Source: Chryseobacterium sp.
Lineage (GTDB): Bacteria > Bacteroidota > Bacteroidia > Flavobacteriales > Weeksellaceae
Assembly: GCF_008831505.1 (NCBI RefSeq)
Contig: NZ_CP044507.1
Location: forward strand, 868,001-932,000
Direction of reading: 5' to 3'
DNA length: 64,000 nucleotides
Position 1 is the stretch's first letter, and each line of letters starts with the position of its first letter. Positions 1 to 8,217 of the stretch are shown here, piece by piece. A program made the translations under genes and the position numbers. The notes under the pieces are model-generated. The model saw only the letters and a program-made list of their open reading frames with translations. It ran no database searches and had not been told where the DNA came from.

Positions 1-164
1 CGTGCACTGATCCCCGGGATACTTTCCTGTATGGCATTAAACCTCTCATTACCTACTGAAACAGAGATAATAATTGGCAGTTTCCATTTACCATTTATAA
101 CATTCAGGGCCTCACGTACCGGTTCTAAAGTGTCCAGACAATTGCTGCATTCTCTCTTTGCCAT
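1..164 (-). CDS. HxlR-family transcriptional regulator, N-terminal part (truncated by window edge)
   Basis: Reading the minus strand from the ATG at 164 gives 54 complete codons that run off the window. The visible protein has an early Cys pair (ECSNC) and the winged-helix signature of HxlR/DUF24 regulators: a NGKWKLPII segment followed by RFNAIQESIPGIS. HxlR proteins are dimeric MarR-like regulators, often sensing electrophiles or redox state through an N-terminal Cys and controlling the divergent neighbour. Here the divergent neighbour is a flavin-dependent oxidoreductase, which fits. An alternative ATG at 170 adds two residues. Family call is firm; the signal is unknown. Confidence 0.85.
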   Translation of the reverse strand, partial: MAKRECSNCLDTLEPVREALNVINGKWKLPIIISVSVGNERFNAIQESIPGISA

Positions 165-194
165 AATCATCTATTATAGATATAGCGCTTACCT

Positions 195-228
195 TTTGAA
201 AGCACTATACAAAAGTAAGTTAATTTTG
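195..228 (+). promoter_or_regulatory. promoter of the LLM oxidoreductase gene
   Basis: TTTG at 195-198 and TAATTTTG at 221-228 match the Bacteroidetes -33/-7 consensus with a 22-nt spacer. A second -7-like box, TAAATTTG, overlaps at 230-237. Confidence 0.5.
210..217 (-). promoter_or_regulatory. -7 box of the divergent HxlR gene
   Basis: TACTTTTG on the minus strand, about 45 nt upstream of the HxlR start. It lies back to back with the forward -7 box at 221-228, so one bound regulator could block both promoters. Confidence 0.45.
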
Positions 229-270
229 GTAAATTTGCAGAACCATTTCAATACACTGAAAATGATAAAT

Positions 271-1284
271 ATGAATAACCGAACAATATCATACTCAATC
301 CTGGAACTCGCGATCGTTTCGCAGGGACAAAGTTCTAAGGAAACTCTAAACAACTCTCTGGTTCTGGCAAAAGAGGCCGAAGAACTTGGCTATAAGCGAT
401 TCTGGTTTGCAGAACATCATAATTCCGAGTCCGTAGGCAGCAGCGCTACCTCGGTCCTTATTGGCTATGTAGCCGAAAACACCACGAAACTTAGAGTGGG
501 TTCCGGCGGAATTATGCTTCCGAATCACGCCCCGCTTATCATTGCTGAACAGTTCAGTACACTCGCACACCTATATCCGGGCCGGATTGATTTAGGACTT
601 GGGCGTGCACCCGGTACCGACCAGGAAACCGCCCGTGAGATCCGTTCGGATTTTATGCAGGCCGCACATTCATTCCCAAGAGAGGTGGCAAAGATTCAGC
701 AGTATTTTTCAGCCGACAATAAAACCGCTAAGGTACGCGTACCTATGGCCGAAGGAACTGACGTTCCGGTTTATATATTAGGTTCCAGTACCGACAGCGC
801 ACATCTTGCGGCTCAAAAAGGCCTGCCGTATGCTTTTGCCAGCCATTTCGCGACCACGCATCTGCATAGTGCGCTCCGGATTTACCGCGACGAATTCCAG
901 CCCTCAGAGTTTTTGGAAAAGCCTTACACCATTGCTGGTGTGAATGTATATGTCGCAGATACTGATGAAGAAGCGCAGGAACTCTTTACGTCGCTGATTC
1001 GAATGTTTATTGGCATACTTACAGGTGCCCGAGATCCGCTTTATCCACCCGGACCCATGACGAACGATTTGGAGGAGATGTTCCACCATCCGGCGGTGCA
1101 GCAAATGCTGAAATACTCCTTTGTGGGAAGCCGCGAAACTGTGAAAAGGGAAATCAGGCAGTTCCTGGAAGAAACCGGCGTAGATGAACTCATCGTTGTT
1201 TCTACAATGTTCAACCTTCAGGATAGGCTCAAATCCGCACATCTGTTTTCGGAAATTATGACGGAAATAAACAATGGGAATTAA
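271..1284 (+). CDS. LLM class flavin-dependent oxidoreductase
   Basis: About 337 aa. It is a member of the bacterial luciferase-like monooxygenase superfamily: a TIM-barrel enzyme using reduced FMN and O2. Visible signatures are YKRFWFAEHHN near residue 45, RVGSGGIMLPNHAPL near 75, and the GRIDLGLGRAPGTD motif near 110 typical of this subgroup. I start at ATG 271 (MNNRTISYS); an in-frame ATG at 262 is possible. The open frame continues upstream to 31 but crosses the divergent promoter and the HxlR gene, so that extension is not coding. The substrate is unknown. Likely controlled by the divergent HxlR regulator. Confidence 0.88.
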   Translation: MNNRTISYSILELAIVSQGQSSKETLNNSLVLAKEAEELGYKRFWFAEHHNSESVGSSATSVLIGYVAENTTKLRVGSGGIMLPNHAPLIIAEQFSTLAHLYPGRIDLGLGRAPGTDQETAREIRSDFMQAAHSFPREVAKIQQYFSADNKTAKVRVPMAEGTDVPVYILGSSTDSAHLAAQKGLPYAFASHFATTHLHSALRIYRDEFQPSEFLEKPYTIAGVNVYVADTDEEAQELFTSLIRMFIGILTGARDPLYPPGPMTNDLEEMFHHPAVQQMLKYSFVGSRETVKREIRQFLEETGVDELIVVSTMFNLQDRLKSAHLFSEIMTEINNGN

Positions 1285-1316
1285 GCAGCTGACAATTCTT
1301 AACTGATCAGCTTAGA

Positions 1317-2612
1317 TCAGAATAAATCCGGATTTTCGCCTGGATTTTCTTTCAGTTCATCAAACTTAGCCTTCATAGTGGGATTGTTGTGCGTAAGTTT
1401 CTTGATTGTAAGATCCTCAGTTTTCTGATTGGCCAGTCTGAGGTTATTTTCCGAAGAAAGCAGTGCTTCCTTGGTTTTCTGAAGCTGATGGATGGTTTTG
1501 TCAATGCCGTCTATGGCATCCTTAAACTTTCGGCTGGCCAGATCGTAATTCCGCGCAAATCCTTCCTTGAACTTGTTCATTTTCTCCTCAAAGTTCGTAA
1601 TATCGATATTCTGGCTTTTCACCAGGGCGAGTTCAGCCTTGTACTGAAGGGAGTTCATGGCTGCATTGCGGAGTAAGGTGATGATGGGGATAAAGAATTG
1701 GGGTCTTACCACGTACATCTTGCTGTAGCGGTGGGAAACGTCTACGATACCGGAATTATAGTACTCGCTTTCTGCCTCCAGGCATGAAACAAGAACAGCG
1801 TATTCGCACTTCTTCTCATTACGGTCTTTGTCCAGTTCTTTCAGGAAATCCTCATTCCTCTTTTTTGTAGCTGTTGCGTCGCATTCATTTTTCATTTCGA
1901 ACATAATCGAAATGATTTCATTGCCGGCATCATCAAACTCTTTGTAAATGTAGTCACCTTTACTGCCGGAACGTGCGTCATTGTCTTTTTCGAAATAGGC
2001 TTTCTGGAAAGCCGTAGCGCGCAGTTTGTTGAATTCGATCTCGCAGTGCTGCTCCAGGGACTCGCCCAGCATTTTGGTGCTCAGTTTGAGTTTCATATCA
2101 CGAATGCGGGCTATTTCATCATCTTTATATTTAATGATGGCTTCCTTATTCTGAAGTTCGGTGGCAAAATGCTGTTTCAGGGATCCCTCCAGATTCTGTT
2201 TCTCCAGATCCTTGGTACGCACCTCATGAGCCAGTGCATCGCGTTCCTTTTCAATCTTCTGCACAGCTTCAGTAACGGCCAGTTGTTTCTGAATCTCTAC
2301 ATTATCGATGATGGATTTCAGTTTCAGGATTTCAGCTTCTTTCTGATTAATCTTTTCGGCCAGAGCCACTTCGCTCTGAGCTTTAAGTTCAGAAATTTCG
2401 CGGTCTTTTTTTGCCAGGTTTTCCTGAAGTGTCTGCCTTACCTGAGCCTCCGCCAGTTTTACGGCGCTTTCTTTTTCACGGTCGGCCAGCGCCAGCCGGG
2501 TTTTAAGTTCGTGTTCAAACTGATGGTCGCGTACCTGCCGCACAATATCGGCAAATCCGGCTTCATCAATTTTAAAGGCTTTGTTACAGTGGGGGCAGAT
2601 TATTTCGTTCAT
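1317..2612 (-). CDS. DUF2130 domain-containing protein
   Basis: 431 aa. The N-terminus carries a CPHC zinc-knuckle-like motif, followed by a long charged coiled coil (about residues 20-200) rich in Lys/Glu/Gln. The globular C-terminal half contains the DUF2130 core ([41 protein letters not shown]). DUF2130 has been compared with nuclease-like folds; function is not established. It lies 62 nt downstream of mutS2 on the same strand, so a shared transcript is plausible. Confidence 0.85.
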   Translation of the reverse strand: MNEIICPHCNKAFKIDEAGFADIVRQVRDHQFEHELKTRLALADREKESAVKLAEAQVRQTLQENLAKKDREISELKAQSEVALAEKINQKEAEILKLKSIIDNVEIQKQLAVTEAVQKIEKERDALAHEVRTKDLEKQNLEGSLKQHFATELQNKEAIIKYKDDEIARIRDMKLKLSTKMLGESLEQHCEIEFNKLRATAFQKAYFEKDNDARSGSKGDYIYKEFDDAGNEIISIMFEMKNECDATATKKRNEDFLKELDKDRNEKKCEYAVLVSCLEAESEYYNSGIVDVSHRYSKMYVVRPQFFIPIITLLRNAAMNSLQYKAELALVKSQNIDITNFEEKMNKFKEGFARNYDLASRKFKDAIDGIDKTIHQLQKTKEALLSSENNLRLANQKTEDLTIKKLTHNNPTMKAKFDELKENPGENPDLF

Positions 2613-2674
2613 GTTATACAGTTGTAAGTGAAGCTAAGCTAAGGATTATTAGGGAATTCAGGATCTGACACAGG

Positions 2675-4822
2675 CTAAATTCTTTCAAGTTCATCCGCGC
2701 TGATTGTCGTTTTGAAAGTGCCGTAATTTACGGTTATTTTGTTTTTGGAAACTTTCTCAATAGTTCCCACACTTGTGCTGCCCGTGATCCTAACACGCTG
2801 GCCGGGTTTCAGCCATAATTCACGTTCTTCTTTTTTCCTTTCAACAATCTTTTCGTGGGCTTCCGCAATTTTTTCCTGGATATCAGCCTTTTTTAACTGT
2901 TGGGTAATTTTGCGCTTTACAACCTGCAGTTTTTTGGATTCATCCTTATCCGTACCCAGCTTTCTGAATTTCTCCTGCTCCAGAATCTTTACAAAATCGC
3001 GCACAACATCTTTCCGGGATTTCCCCTTCATATAGGCATCTATAAAGCCTTCAATCTTATTTCCGAACTGCAGCTTGCGGTGCTCTTCCTCGTACAGTTT
3101 CTGGAAGTTGAAGAGTTTCTGCTGCAGTTGCTCATTCAGTTTTTGCAAATGATCGCGTTTGTCAGTTACCGAGTCTTTCTGTTCCGAAAGATTGGTGCGA
3201 AGCTTCTCTACCTCAAATTTTTCCTGCTGCAGTTTTACAATGGTTTTGTCCAGGTTCACCACATCCTTTTCAACCTTCTTCTTGGCAGATCTCAGGATGA
3301 ACTGTGGGATTTTATTTTTCTCGGCTACCTCAAAAGTAAATGAACTGCCGGCCTGACCTACTTCCAGTTTATAGAGTGGTTCCAGACTCTTCTCATCGAA
3401 AAGCATGGCGGCATTTTCTGCATTCGGCAGCTGTTCCACAACAAGTTTAATGTTGGTATAGTGGGTGGTGATGATGGCAAAGCTCTTCTTTCCGTAAAAA
3501 TATTCCAGAAAACTCTCGGCCAGGGCACCACCCAATTCAGGGTCCGAACCGGTTCCAAATTCGTCGATGAGCAGCAGTGTTTTGGCGTCGGCTTCCTTAA
3601 TGATGCCCGACATCTTCTTGAGGCGCGAGGAATAAGTGGAAAGGTGATTCTCAATAGACTGATTGTCACCGATATCTGTCATTATTTTGTCAAAGAAAAA
3701 CATCTCCGACTTCGGATGCGCCGGGACCAGGATACCGCTCTGAATCATAAGCTGCAGTAAACCCACCGTCTTTAGTGTGATTGATTTTCCGCCGGCATTG
3801 GGTCCGGAAATACAAAGGATCCTGTTGTGCTCCGTAAGAGTCAGCGTTTGGGGAAATATCTTTTTCCCTTCTGCTTTATTGCTTAAAAACAGCAGCGGAT
3901 GATAAGCCTCCCTCAGTCTTAGGGTAGGATGACGGTTTATTTTGGGGAGAATTCCGTTAATCTGCTCAGCGAATTTTGCTTTTGCGCGAGTAAGATCGAG
4001 ATCGAAAAGATACATTTGGTATTCGCTGAGTTGGGGCTGGAATTCTGCCGTTTCAGCCGTCAGTCTCCGCAGAATGCGGTCCAGTTCTTTTTTTTCCTCC
4101 TCCTCACTTTCCCGCTGCTTAAAATAATGCTTCAGCACACTTTCCGGCTGAATGTAAGTAATGGAACCTGTTTTCGAAATTCCCAAAACCCGCCCCGGAA
4201 CTCTTTTCTTGAAGCCTGATTTTACTGCCAATACACGCTGATCTTCAATAATGGTCTCGCGTATTTCATCCAGAAAGTCACTTTGCCCATAGGTGGTGAG
4301 GGCACGGTTAAAGTTTTCCTGAATGGCTTTTCTTGAATGCTGTATTTCGGTCCGGATTTCTTTAAGTAGGGTAGAAGCGTCGCTTTTTACATCGCCGAAC
4401 CGGTTAAAGACCTTGTCAATCCTGTCAATGATTTCTTTGCGGAATTCAAGTTTCCTGATTTCAGCCGTCAGATGCGGAAAGGTCTCCTCGAAATTGGGTA
4501 AGAATTTTTGCAGCCTTCCAATCTGCGCCGTAATATTCTTTATTTTGATAAAAGATTTCGCATCCAGCCGGAAGTTTTCAATAACCATAAGTTTCAGTTC
4601 ATCGTCAATATCTTCAAATTCATTAAACGGAATGATGTTATGACTTTCAAAACTGGTGAGGAATTCTGCAGTTTTCTTCAGCGTAAGCTCAGCATCGTCT
4701 ATCGCCAATGGACGCAGCTCCATAATCCGGTCCTGCGTTTTGTGAGAGTATGCAAATGGAGCAATTTCCGCTAAAAGCGCGGGGAATTCCAATTCGTCTA
4801 AATCTTCTTGTTGTATCAGCAC
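2675..4822 (-). CDS. mutS2: MutS2-family ATPase lacking the Smr domain
   Basis: 715 aa from a GTG start at 4822 (begins VLIQQEDLDELEF). The ATPase core is intact: Walker A GPNAGGKS near residue 340 and Walker B LLIDEFGTGSDP near 413. A long coiled coil (about 500-650) and a KOW-like segment (KPGQRVRITG) follow. MutS2 proteins act on branched DNA or stalled ribosomes. The canonical C-terminal Smr endonuclease domain is absent: the protein ends right after the KOW-like segment. The open frame extends upstream to an ATG at 4888, but the -7 box at 4827-4834 and the homology-like N-terminus favour GTG 4822. Confidence 0.88.
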   Translation of the reverse strand: MLIQQEDLDELEFPALLAEIAPFAYSHKTQDRIMELRPLAIDDAELTLKKTAEFLTSFESHNIIPFNEFEDIDDELKLMVIENFRLDAKSFIKIKNITAQIGRLQKFLPNFEETFPHLTAEIRKLEFRKEIIDRIDKVFNRFGDVKSDASTLLKEIRTEIQHSRKAIQENFNRALTTYGQSDFLDEIRETIIEDQRVLAVKSGFKKRVPGRVLGISKTGSITYIQPESVLKHYFKQRESEEEEKKELDRILRRLTAETAEFQPQLSEYQMYLFDLDLTRAKAKFAEQINGILPKINRHPTLRLREAYHPLLFLSNKAEGKKIFPQTLTLTEHNRILCISGPNAGGKSITLKTVGLLQLMIQSGILVPAHPKSEMFFFDKIMTDIGDNQSIENHLSTYSSRLKKMSGIIKEADAKTLLLIDEFGTGSDPELGGALAESFLEYFYGKKSFAIITTHYTNIKLVVEQLPNAENAAMLFDEKSLEPLYKLEVGQAGSSFTFEVAEKNKIPQFILRSAKKKVEKDVVNLDKTIVKLQQEKFEVEKLRTNLSEQKDSVTDKRDHLQKLNEQLQQKLFNFQKLYEEEHRKLQFGNKIEGFIDAYMKGKSRKDVVRDFVKILEQEKFRKLGTDKDESKKLQVVKRKITQQLKKADIQEKIAEAHEKIVERKKEERELWLKPGQRVRITGSTSVGTIEKVSKNKITVNYGTFKTTISADELERI

Positions 4823-4826
4823 AGTG

Positions 4827-4834
4827 CAAATATA
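4827..4834 (-). promoter_or_regulatory. -7 box of mutS2, 4 nt before the GTG start
   Basis: Minus-strand TATATTTG followed by CACT and then GTG (4822). A TSS at the usual distance would fall on the start codon, predicting a leaderless mRNA. Confidence 0.55.
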
Positions 4835-5036
4835 AGTTAATAGTTGTAGGTAAGGCTGGCCGCAGGCGATATGATTACCTAAACTCACCGTTAAACCCGT
4901 AACTTAACATCAAAGAATATTCCCTAAAAATTTCTGGCCTGCAATTGGGGATGTGCACTACATACTTCAACAAAATTCGGACAACCTGGCAACTACCAAA
5001 ATAAAATCTGCAAATTTGCAGTCAAATTATAAGCAA

Positions 5037-5681
5037 ATGGCGGACTGGAAAGAAATACTTGCACCCATAAAAAACTCAACCTACTTCGAACAGCTCTGGA
5101 AGGATGTACAGTCAGAATATGCAGATACAAAATGCTTTCCGCCCAAAAAACAGATTTTCCGTGCCCTGGAACTTACTCCGTTTAATGAGCTAAGGGTCGT
5201 TATTCTCGGTCAGGATCCTTATCATAATGACGGACAGGCCAACGGTCTTTGTTTTTCGGTGTCCGAAAGTGTTGCTACGCCGCCGTCTTTAAAGAATATA
5301 TTTACAGAGCTCCAGTCTGATTTAGGAATTGAACGTACCCGCAAAGACCTGGAAGACTGGGCTACGCAGGGCGTACTTCTGCTCAACGCCACGCTGACGG
5401 TAAGGGCGCATTCACCTAACTCACATAAGGATTTAGGTTGGGAGAGATTTACAGACTTCATCATCAGTGAGATTTCAGCCAGAAAAGAAAAAGTTGTTTT
5501 TGTTTTATGGGGTGCCTTCGCACAAAAAAAGGAGGAACTTATCGATTCCTCCAAACATCTGATTATTAAGTCGGCGCATCCTTCACCATTTTCGGTCTAC
5601 CGCGGATTTTACGGCAGCCGGCCCTTTTCGCAGGTTAACGCTTGGCTTGCTCGCCACGGCCAACCCCAGATTCAATGGTAA
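5037..5681 (+). CDS. ung: uracil-DNA glycosylase
   Basis: 214 aa, normal family length, from ATG 5037 (MADWKEIL). Removes uracil from DNA as the first step of base excision repair. Family 1 motifs are present: the water-activating GQDPYH loop, LLNATLTV, the LWGAFAQKK segment, and the HPSPFSVYRGF leucine/intercalation loop. An upstream in-frame ATG at 4953 gives an unlikely N-terminal tail. Its stop codon abuts that of the convergent lipoprotein gene with no spacer (stops at 5679-5681 and 5682-5684). Confidence 0.96.
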   Translation: MADWKEILAPIKNSTYFEQLWKDVQSEYADTKCFPPKKQIFRALELTPFNELRVVILGQDPYHNDGQANGLCFSVSESVATPPSLKNIFTELQSDLGIERTRKDLEDWATQGVLLLNATLTVRAHSPNSHKDLGWERFTDFIISEISARKEKVVFVLWGAFAQKKEELIDSSKHLIIKSAHPSPFSVYRGFYGSRPFSQVNAWLARHGQPQIQW

Positions 5682-6272
5682 TTACCTTACAGAGGGCTCT
5701 ACCGAATTCTGTGCGACTTTATCAACTTTAATTCCAATGACATATTTTCCGGAATTTGCCGCAAATCCTGCTCCTGCAGTCGGGTAGGGATTTGCCTCTA
5801 CCAGGGTGTACCTGTAACCGTTAAAGAAAGCTTTATTATCATAACCTCGCTGCGGATTACTTTGCGTGGACAGCTTCACTTTAACCGGACGGGTATAGGT
5901 TCCCATCAGTTCAATCTCTGCTGTCGCTACGCCTTCCCAGACGCAGTTTACTTCCTTCGGACAGCGGCTGTCCTCCAGCATCTTTGTGAAGGTGAAAGTC
6001 ATATCATGATCTTTGAGAAACATGGATTCTCCTTCTTTAAAATACAGAACACCTTCCATTTTTTGAATTTTTGCTGCAGCTTCTTTATTTTCAACCCGTT
6101 TGGGTTCTTTAGGGATATTGGTATCGGTATTCTTTGCTTTATTCTTTGCAGGACTTGTGACATTGCTCTTTTCCGTTTCAGGAAGCGGCTTTTTTTCCTG
6201 AAGGTGTTTTTCCTGTGCAGAACATGCCAATATTGAAAGCGATATAATTCCGGTGAGAAGTAAGTTGTACAT
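5682..6272 (-). CDS. putative lipoprotein, function unknown
   Basis: 196 aa. Signal peptide with lipobox (SILAC, Cys near residue 17) predicts a lipoprotein. A Lys/Glu/Asn-rich linker (about 20-65) is followed by a beta-rich domain with the DSRCPKEVNCVWEG motif, in which two Cys flank a short loop. That Cys-loop-Trp motif recurs in small secreted or lipid-anchored proteins of unknown function. The next gene downstream is ung in convergent orientation; upstream is the DUF456 gene 10 nt away on the same strand, so the two are probably cotranscribed. Confidence 0.7.
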   Translation of the reverse strand: MYNLLLTGIISLSILACSAQEKHLQEKKPLPETEKSNVTSPAKNKAKNTDTNIPKEPKRVENKEAAAKIQKMEGVLYFKEGESMFLKDHDMTFTFTKMLEDSRCPKEVNCVWEGVATAEIELMGTYTRPVKVKLSTQSNPQRGYDNKAFFNGYRYTLVEANPYPTAGAGFAANSGKYVIGIKVDKVAQNSVEPSVR

Positions 6273-6282
6273 TGGTTAATAT

Positions 6283-6771
6283 TTATGGGTTAATGATGTC
6301 CCACAATACAACCAAAAACATTGCCACACCAACCATCAGGTTAAAGCCGGTACCGATGATGAAGCCAATTAATGCACCTTTCATAGAGTTAAAGGCTTTT
6401 TTCCTGTCGCCGGCATCATGGAGTAACTCACCGATAAAGACTCCGGCAAACATACCGATAAGAAAACCAAAAGGGATAGGAAGGAAGAAACCAACAAAAG
6501 TTCCGATTACAGAACCAATGCTTCCCCAACGGGTGCCGCCATACTTTCGGTTGGTTTTGGCAGGTATCACGTAATTCAGCACTATGGAAGCTGCCGTCAG
6601 GAGGGAAAATATCCAGATATAGGCCATAGAAAGATCTGAACCTGTCCCGAATTTATAAATTAGCACACCGCACAGGCTTAGTAAAAGTCCCGGAAGAACC
6701 GGCAGAATGGTGCCTGCTATTCCAAGAACAAGCAGTATAATACTTATGAGGGATATAAGTTCGTAATCCAT
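6283..6771 (-). CDS. DUF456 family membrane protein
   Basis: 162 aa, about five hydrophobic segments. Hallmarks of DUF456 are visible: GTILPVLPGLLLSLCG near residues 20-35, KYGGTRWGSIGSVIGT near 78-92, and glycine-zipper-like repeats (GFLIGMFAGVFIGE). The family is an uncharacterised inner-membrane protein. It precedes the lipoprotein gene by 10 nt and follows a terminator. Confidence 0.88.
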   Translation of the reverse strand: MDYELISLISIILLVLGIAGTILPVLPGLLLSLCGVLIYKFGTGSDLSMAYIWIFSLLTAASIVLNYVIPAKTNRKYGGTRWGSIGSVIGTFVGFFLPIPFGFLIGMFAGVFIGELLHDAGDRKKAFNSMKGALIGFIIGTGFNLMVGVAMFLVVLWDIINP

Positions 6772-6792
6772 ATTGTATAATAATTGATGAAT

Positions 6793-6824
6793 AAAAAGAG
6801 AGCAGCCATTTAAGTGCCGCTCTC
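6793..6824 (-). terminator. Rho-independent terminator of the 6849-8039 lipoprotein gene
   Basis: Minus strand: GAGAGC(GGC) stem with its complement, then a run of five T (A-run at 6793-6797). Confidence 0.7.
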
Positions 6825-6848
6825 CGTTTTGCAGTAAGATAATTTTAT

Positions 6849-8039
6849 TTAAAGATTTAAAATTACATACTGAAGGATGGGGGCAGTATTTCCAATATTG
6901 CCCGTTGCATGGTTATGAAATGTGGTATAATAGATATTTCCGCTTGTTGAAACACCTGTACATGAGCCTACGGAATCACCATGACCCAGGTGAGCCTGAA
7001 GTGCATTTTGATTGATGGTTAGCGTAACGGGCGTTCCGTTGTCGTCATGACAAATGGTAATCCAGCCACTGTTCGCCGAGTTTCCGACAGGCATGGCAGG
7101 TGCGCCGGTGCTGTGGAATTTATTGGTACGAAGCATAAGTGCTTCATTATTACGCTGTACCAATACTTCCCAGAAGGCTGCATCGTAGCTGATGACTTTC
7201 TGCCATGAACCTAAATCGTACTGGATGTCCAGCGTATTGAAACCTAAAGCGTTTGCCAGGTTCACATTGCTCACAGCACAGTTGGTATAAGTAGTAGCCG
7301 AACCTGTACTGGTGGAACACATCAATGCATCCGGGATAAAACCGCCGGCGGTATTGCAGGCCGGTGTGTTGTTATTCCCACCCAGTAGGTACGCCACGTC
7401 CCAGTCTGATGCATAGAGGCTGCCACCATTACTTACAAAAGTTGCCAGGTTGTCATAGATTTCGGTGTCATTATTTGGTGTTGAAGTACCGGAATGACTT
7501 TGTCCACGTGAACCGCAGTTCAGGAAAATAACATCATACTGCGATAGTGTGCTCATTACCTTCAGGTCGTTATAATCAATTTCTGTCACCAGATAACCAA
7601 GGCCCGTCACGATATCTTCAATTTCATCATAACTGCCTTTAACATAGGCCATATTGGCTACCTGATTAAGTTTGGTTACGTTCAGTGGGGCAACAACATT
7701 GTCGGATTTCGGTACGTTGATTGTGAATTCGGAGCGGAAGTTTGACCCATCACCCGTCTGGATATGAATGGTACGCTGACCTTCCGGTGCCTCCAGTGTG
7801 AAATCACCGGCTGCATTTGAGAAGGTGCGGTAAATTTTGTTTTGGCCGTCAAAGGTGAAAACCAGGGCGCCACCTATGGGCTTGGTTCCGTTTTTAGCCA
7901 TCACCTTACCGCTCACGCTGCCTTTTTTAGTGCTTACCGGAGTGGGGTTGGTCACTTCAACAATATTGTCATCACTGCGTATACAGCCGTACAGTGACAG
8001 CAGCATAATACTTAGAAAAAGGTAAATTGTTTTTTTCAT
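6849..8039 (-). CDS. lipoprotein with carboxypeptidase-regulatory-like domain
   Basis: 396 aa from ATG 8039. Lipobox at LSLYGC (Cys near 19). Residues about 35-120 form a carboxypeptidase-D-regulatory-like beta-sandwich (SGKVMAKNGTKPIGGALVF, FSNAAGDFTLEAPEG). The remainder resembles a glutamine-amidotransferase/ThuA-like Rossmann domain: MAYVKGSYDEIEDIVTGLGY, YDVIFLNCGS, then LATFVSNGGSLYASDWD. Catalytic residues cannot be assigned with confidence. Probably an envelope-anchored protein exposed at the surface or periplasm. The in-frame ATG at 8081 is rejected because it precedes the signal peptide and overlaps the promoter. Confidence 0.75.
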   Translation of the reverse strand: MKKTIYLFLSIMLLSLYGCIRSDDNIVEVTNPTPVSTKKGSVSGKVMAKNGTKPIGGALVFTFDGQNKIYRTFSNAAGDFTLEAPEGQRTIHIQTGDGSNFRSEFTINVPKSDNVVAPLNVTKLNQVANMAYVKGSYDEIEDIVTGLGYLVTEIDYNDLKVMSTLSQYDVIFLNCGSRGQSHSGTSTPNNDTEIYDNLATFVSNGGSLYASDWDVAYLLGGNNNTPACNTAGGFIPDALMCSTSTGSATTYTNCAVSNVNLANALGFNTLDIQYDLGSWQKVISYDAAFWEVLVQRNNEALMLRTNKFHSTGAPAMPVGNSANSGWITICHDDNGTPVTLTINQNALQAHLGHGDSVGSCTGVSTSGNIYYTTFHNHATGNIGNTAPILQYVILNL

Positions 8040-8078
8040 AGAATGATTTTTAAAAGTTAATGATTGTGATTTGTATAA

Positions 8079-8086
8079 CAAATATA
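8079..8086 (-). promoter_or_regulatory. -7 box of the large lipoprotein gene
   Basis: Minus-strand TATATTTG about 40 nt upstream of ATG 8039, leaving a normal short 5' leader. Confidence 0.5.
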
Positions 8087-8204
8087 AATATTTTTTAATA
8101 ATGTTGTAAACAAATAGTTGGATTACCTCTATATTATTATTGATTTTTTCAATTAACTATTTGAATGTGATTTAAGTTTAACGATAATGATGGTTAATAT
8201 TTAG

Positions 8205-8212
8205 TAAATTTG
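8205..8212 (+). promoter_or_regulatory. -7 box of the MscS-family gene, 5 nt before the ATG
   Basis: TAAATTTG followed by CTAGA and ATG 8218. The spacing predicts a TSS at or within a base or two of the start codon. Confidence 0.5.
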
Positions 8213-8217
8213 CTAGA

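Noticed and set aside
31-270. N-terminal extension of the LLM oxidoreductase frame
   Set aside because: It overlaps the divergent HxlR coding sequence and the promoter; the family-like N-terminus begins at 271.
1303-1319. CTGATC/GATCAG hairpin as a terminator
   Set aside because: Only 6 bp, no T-run, and it overlaps the DUF2130 stop codon.
5008-5021. 14-nt palindrome CTGCAAATTTGCAG upstream of ung as an operator
   Set aside because: Short, in AT-rich leader sequence, and not repeated at other repair genes in the window.
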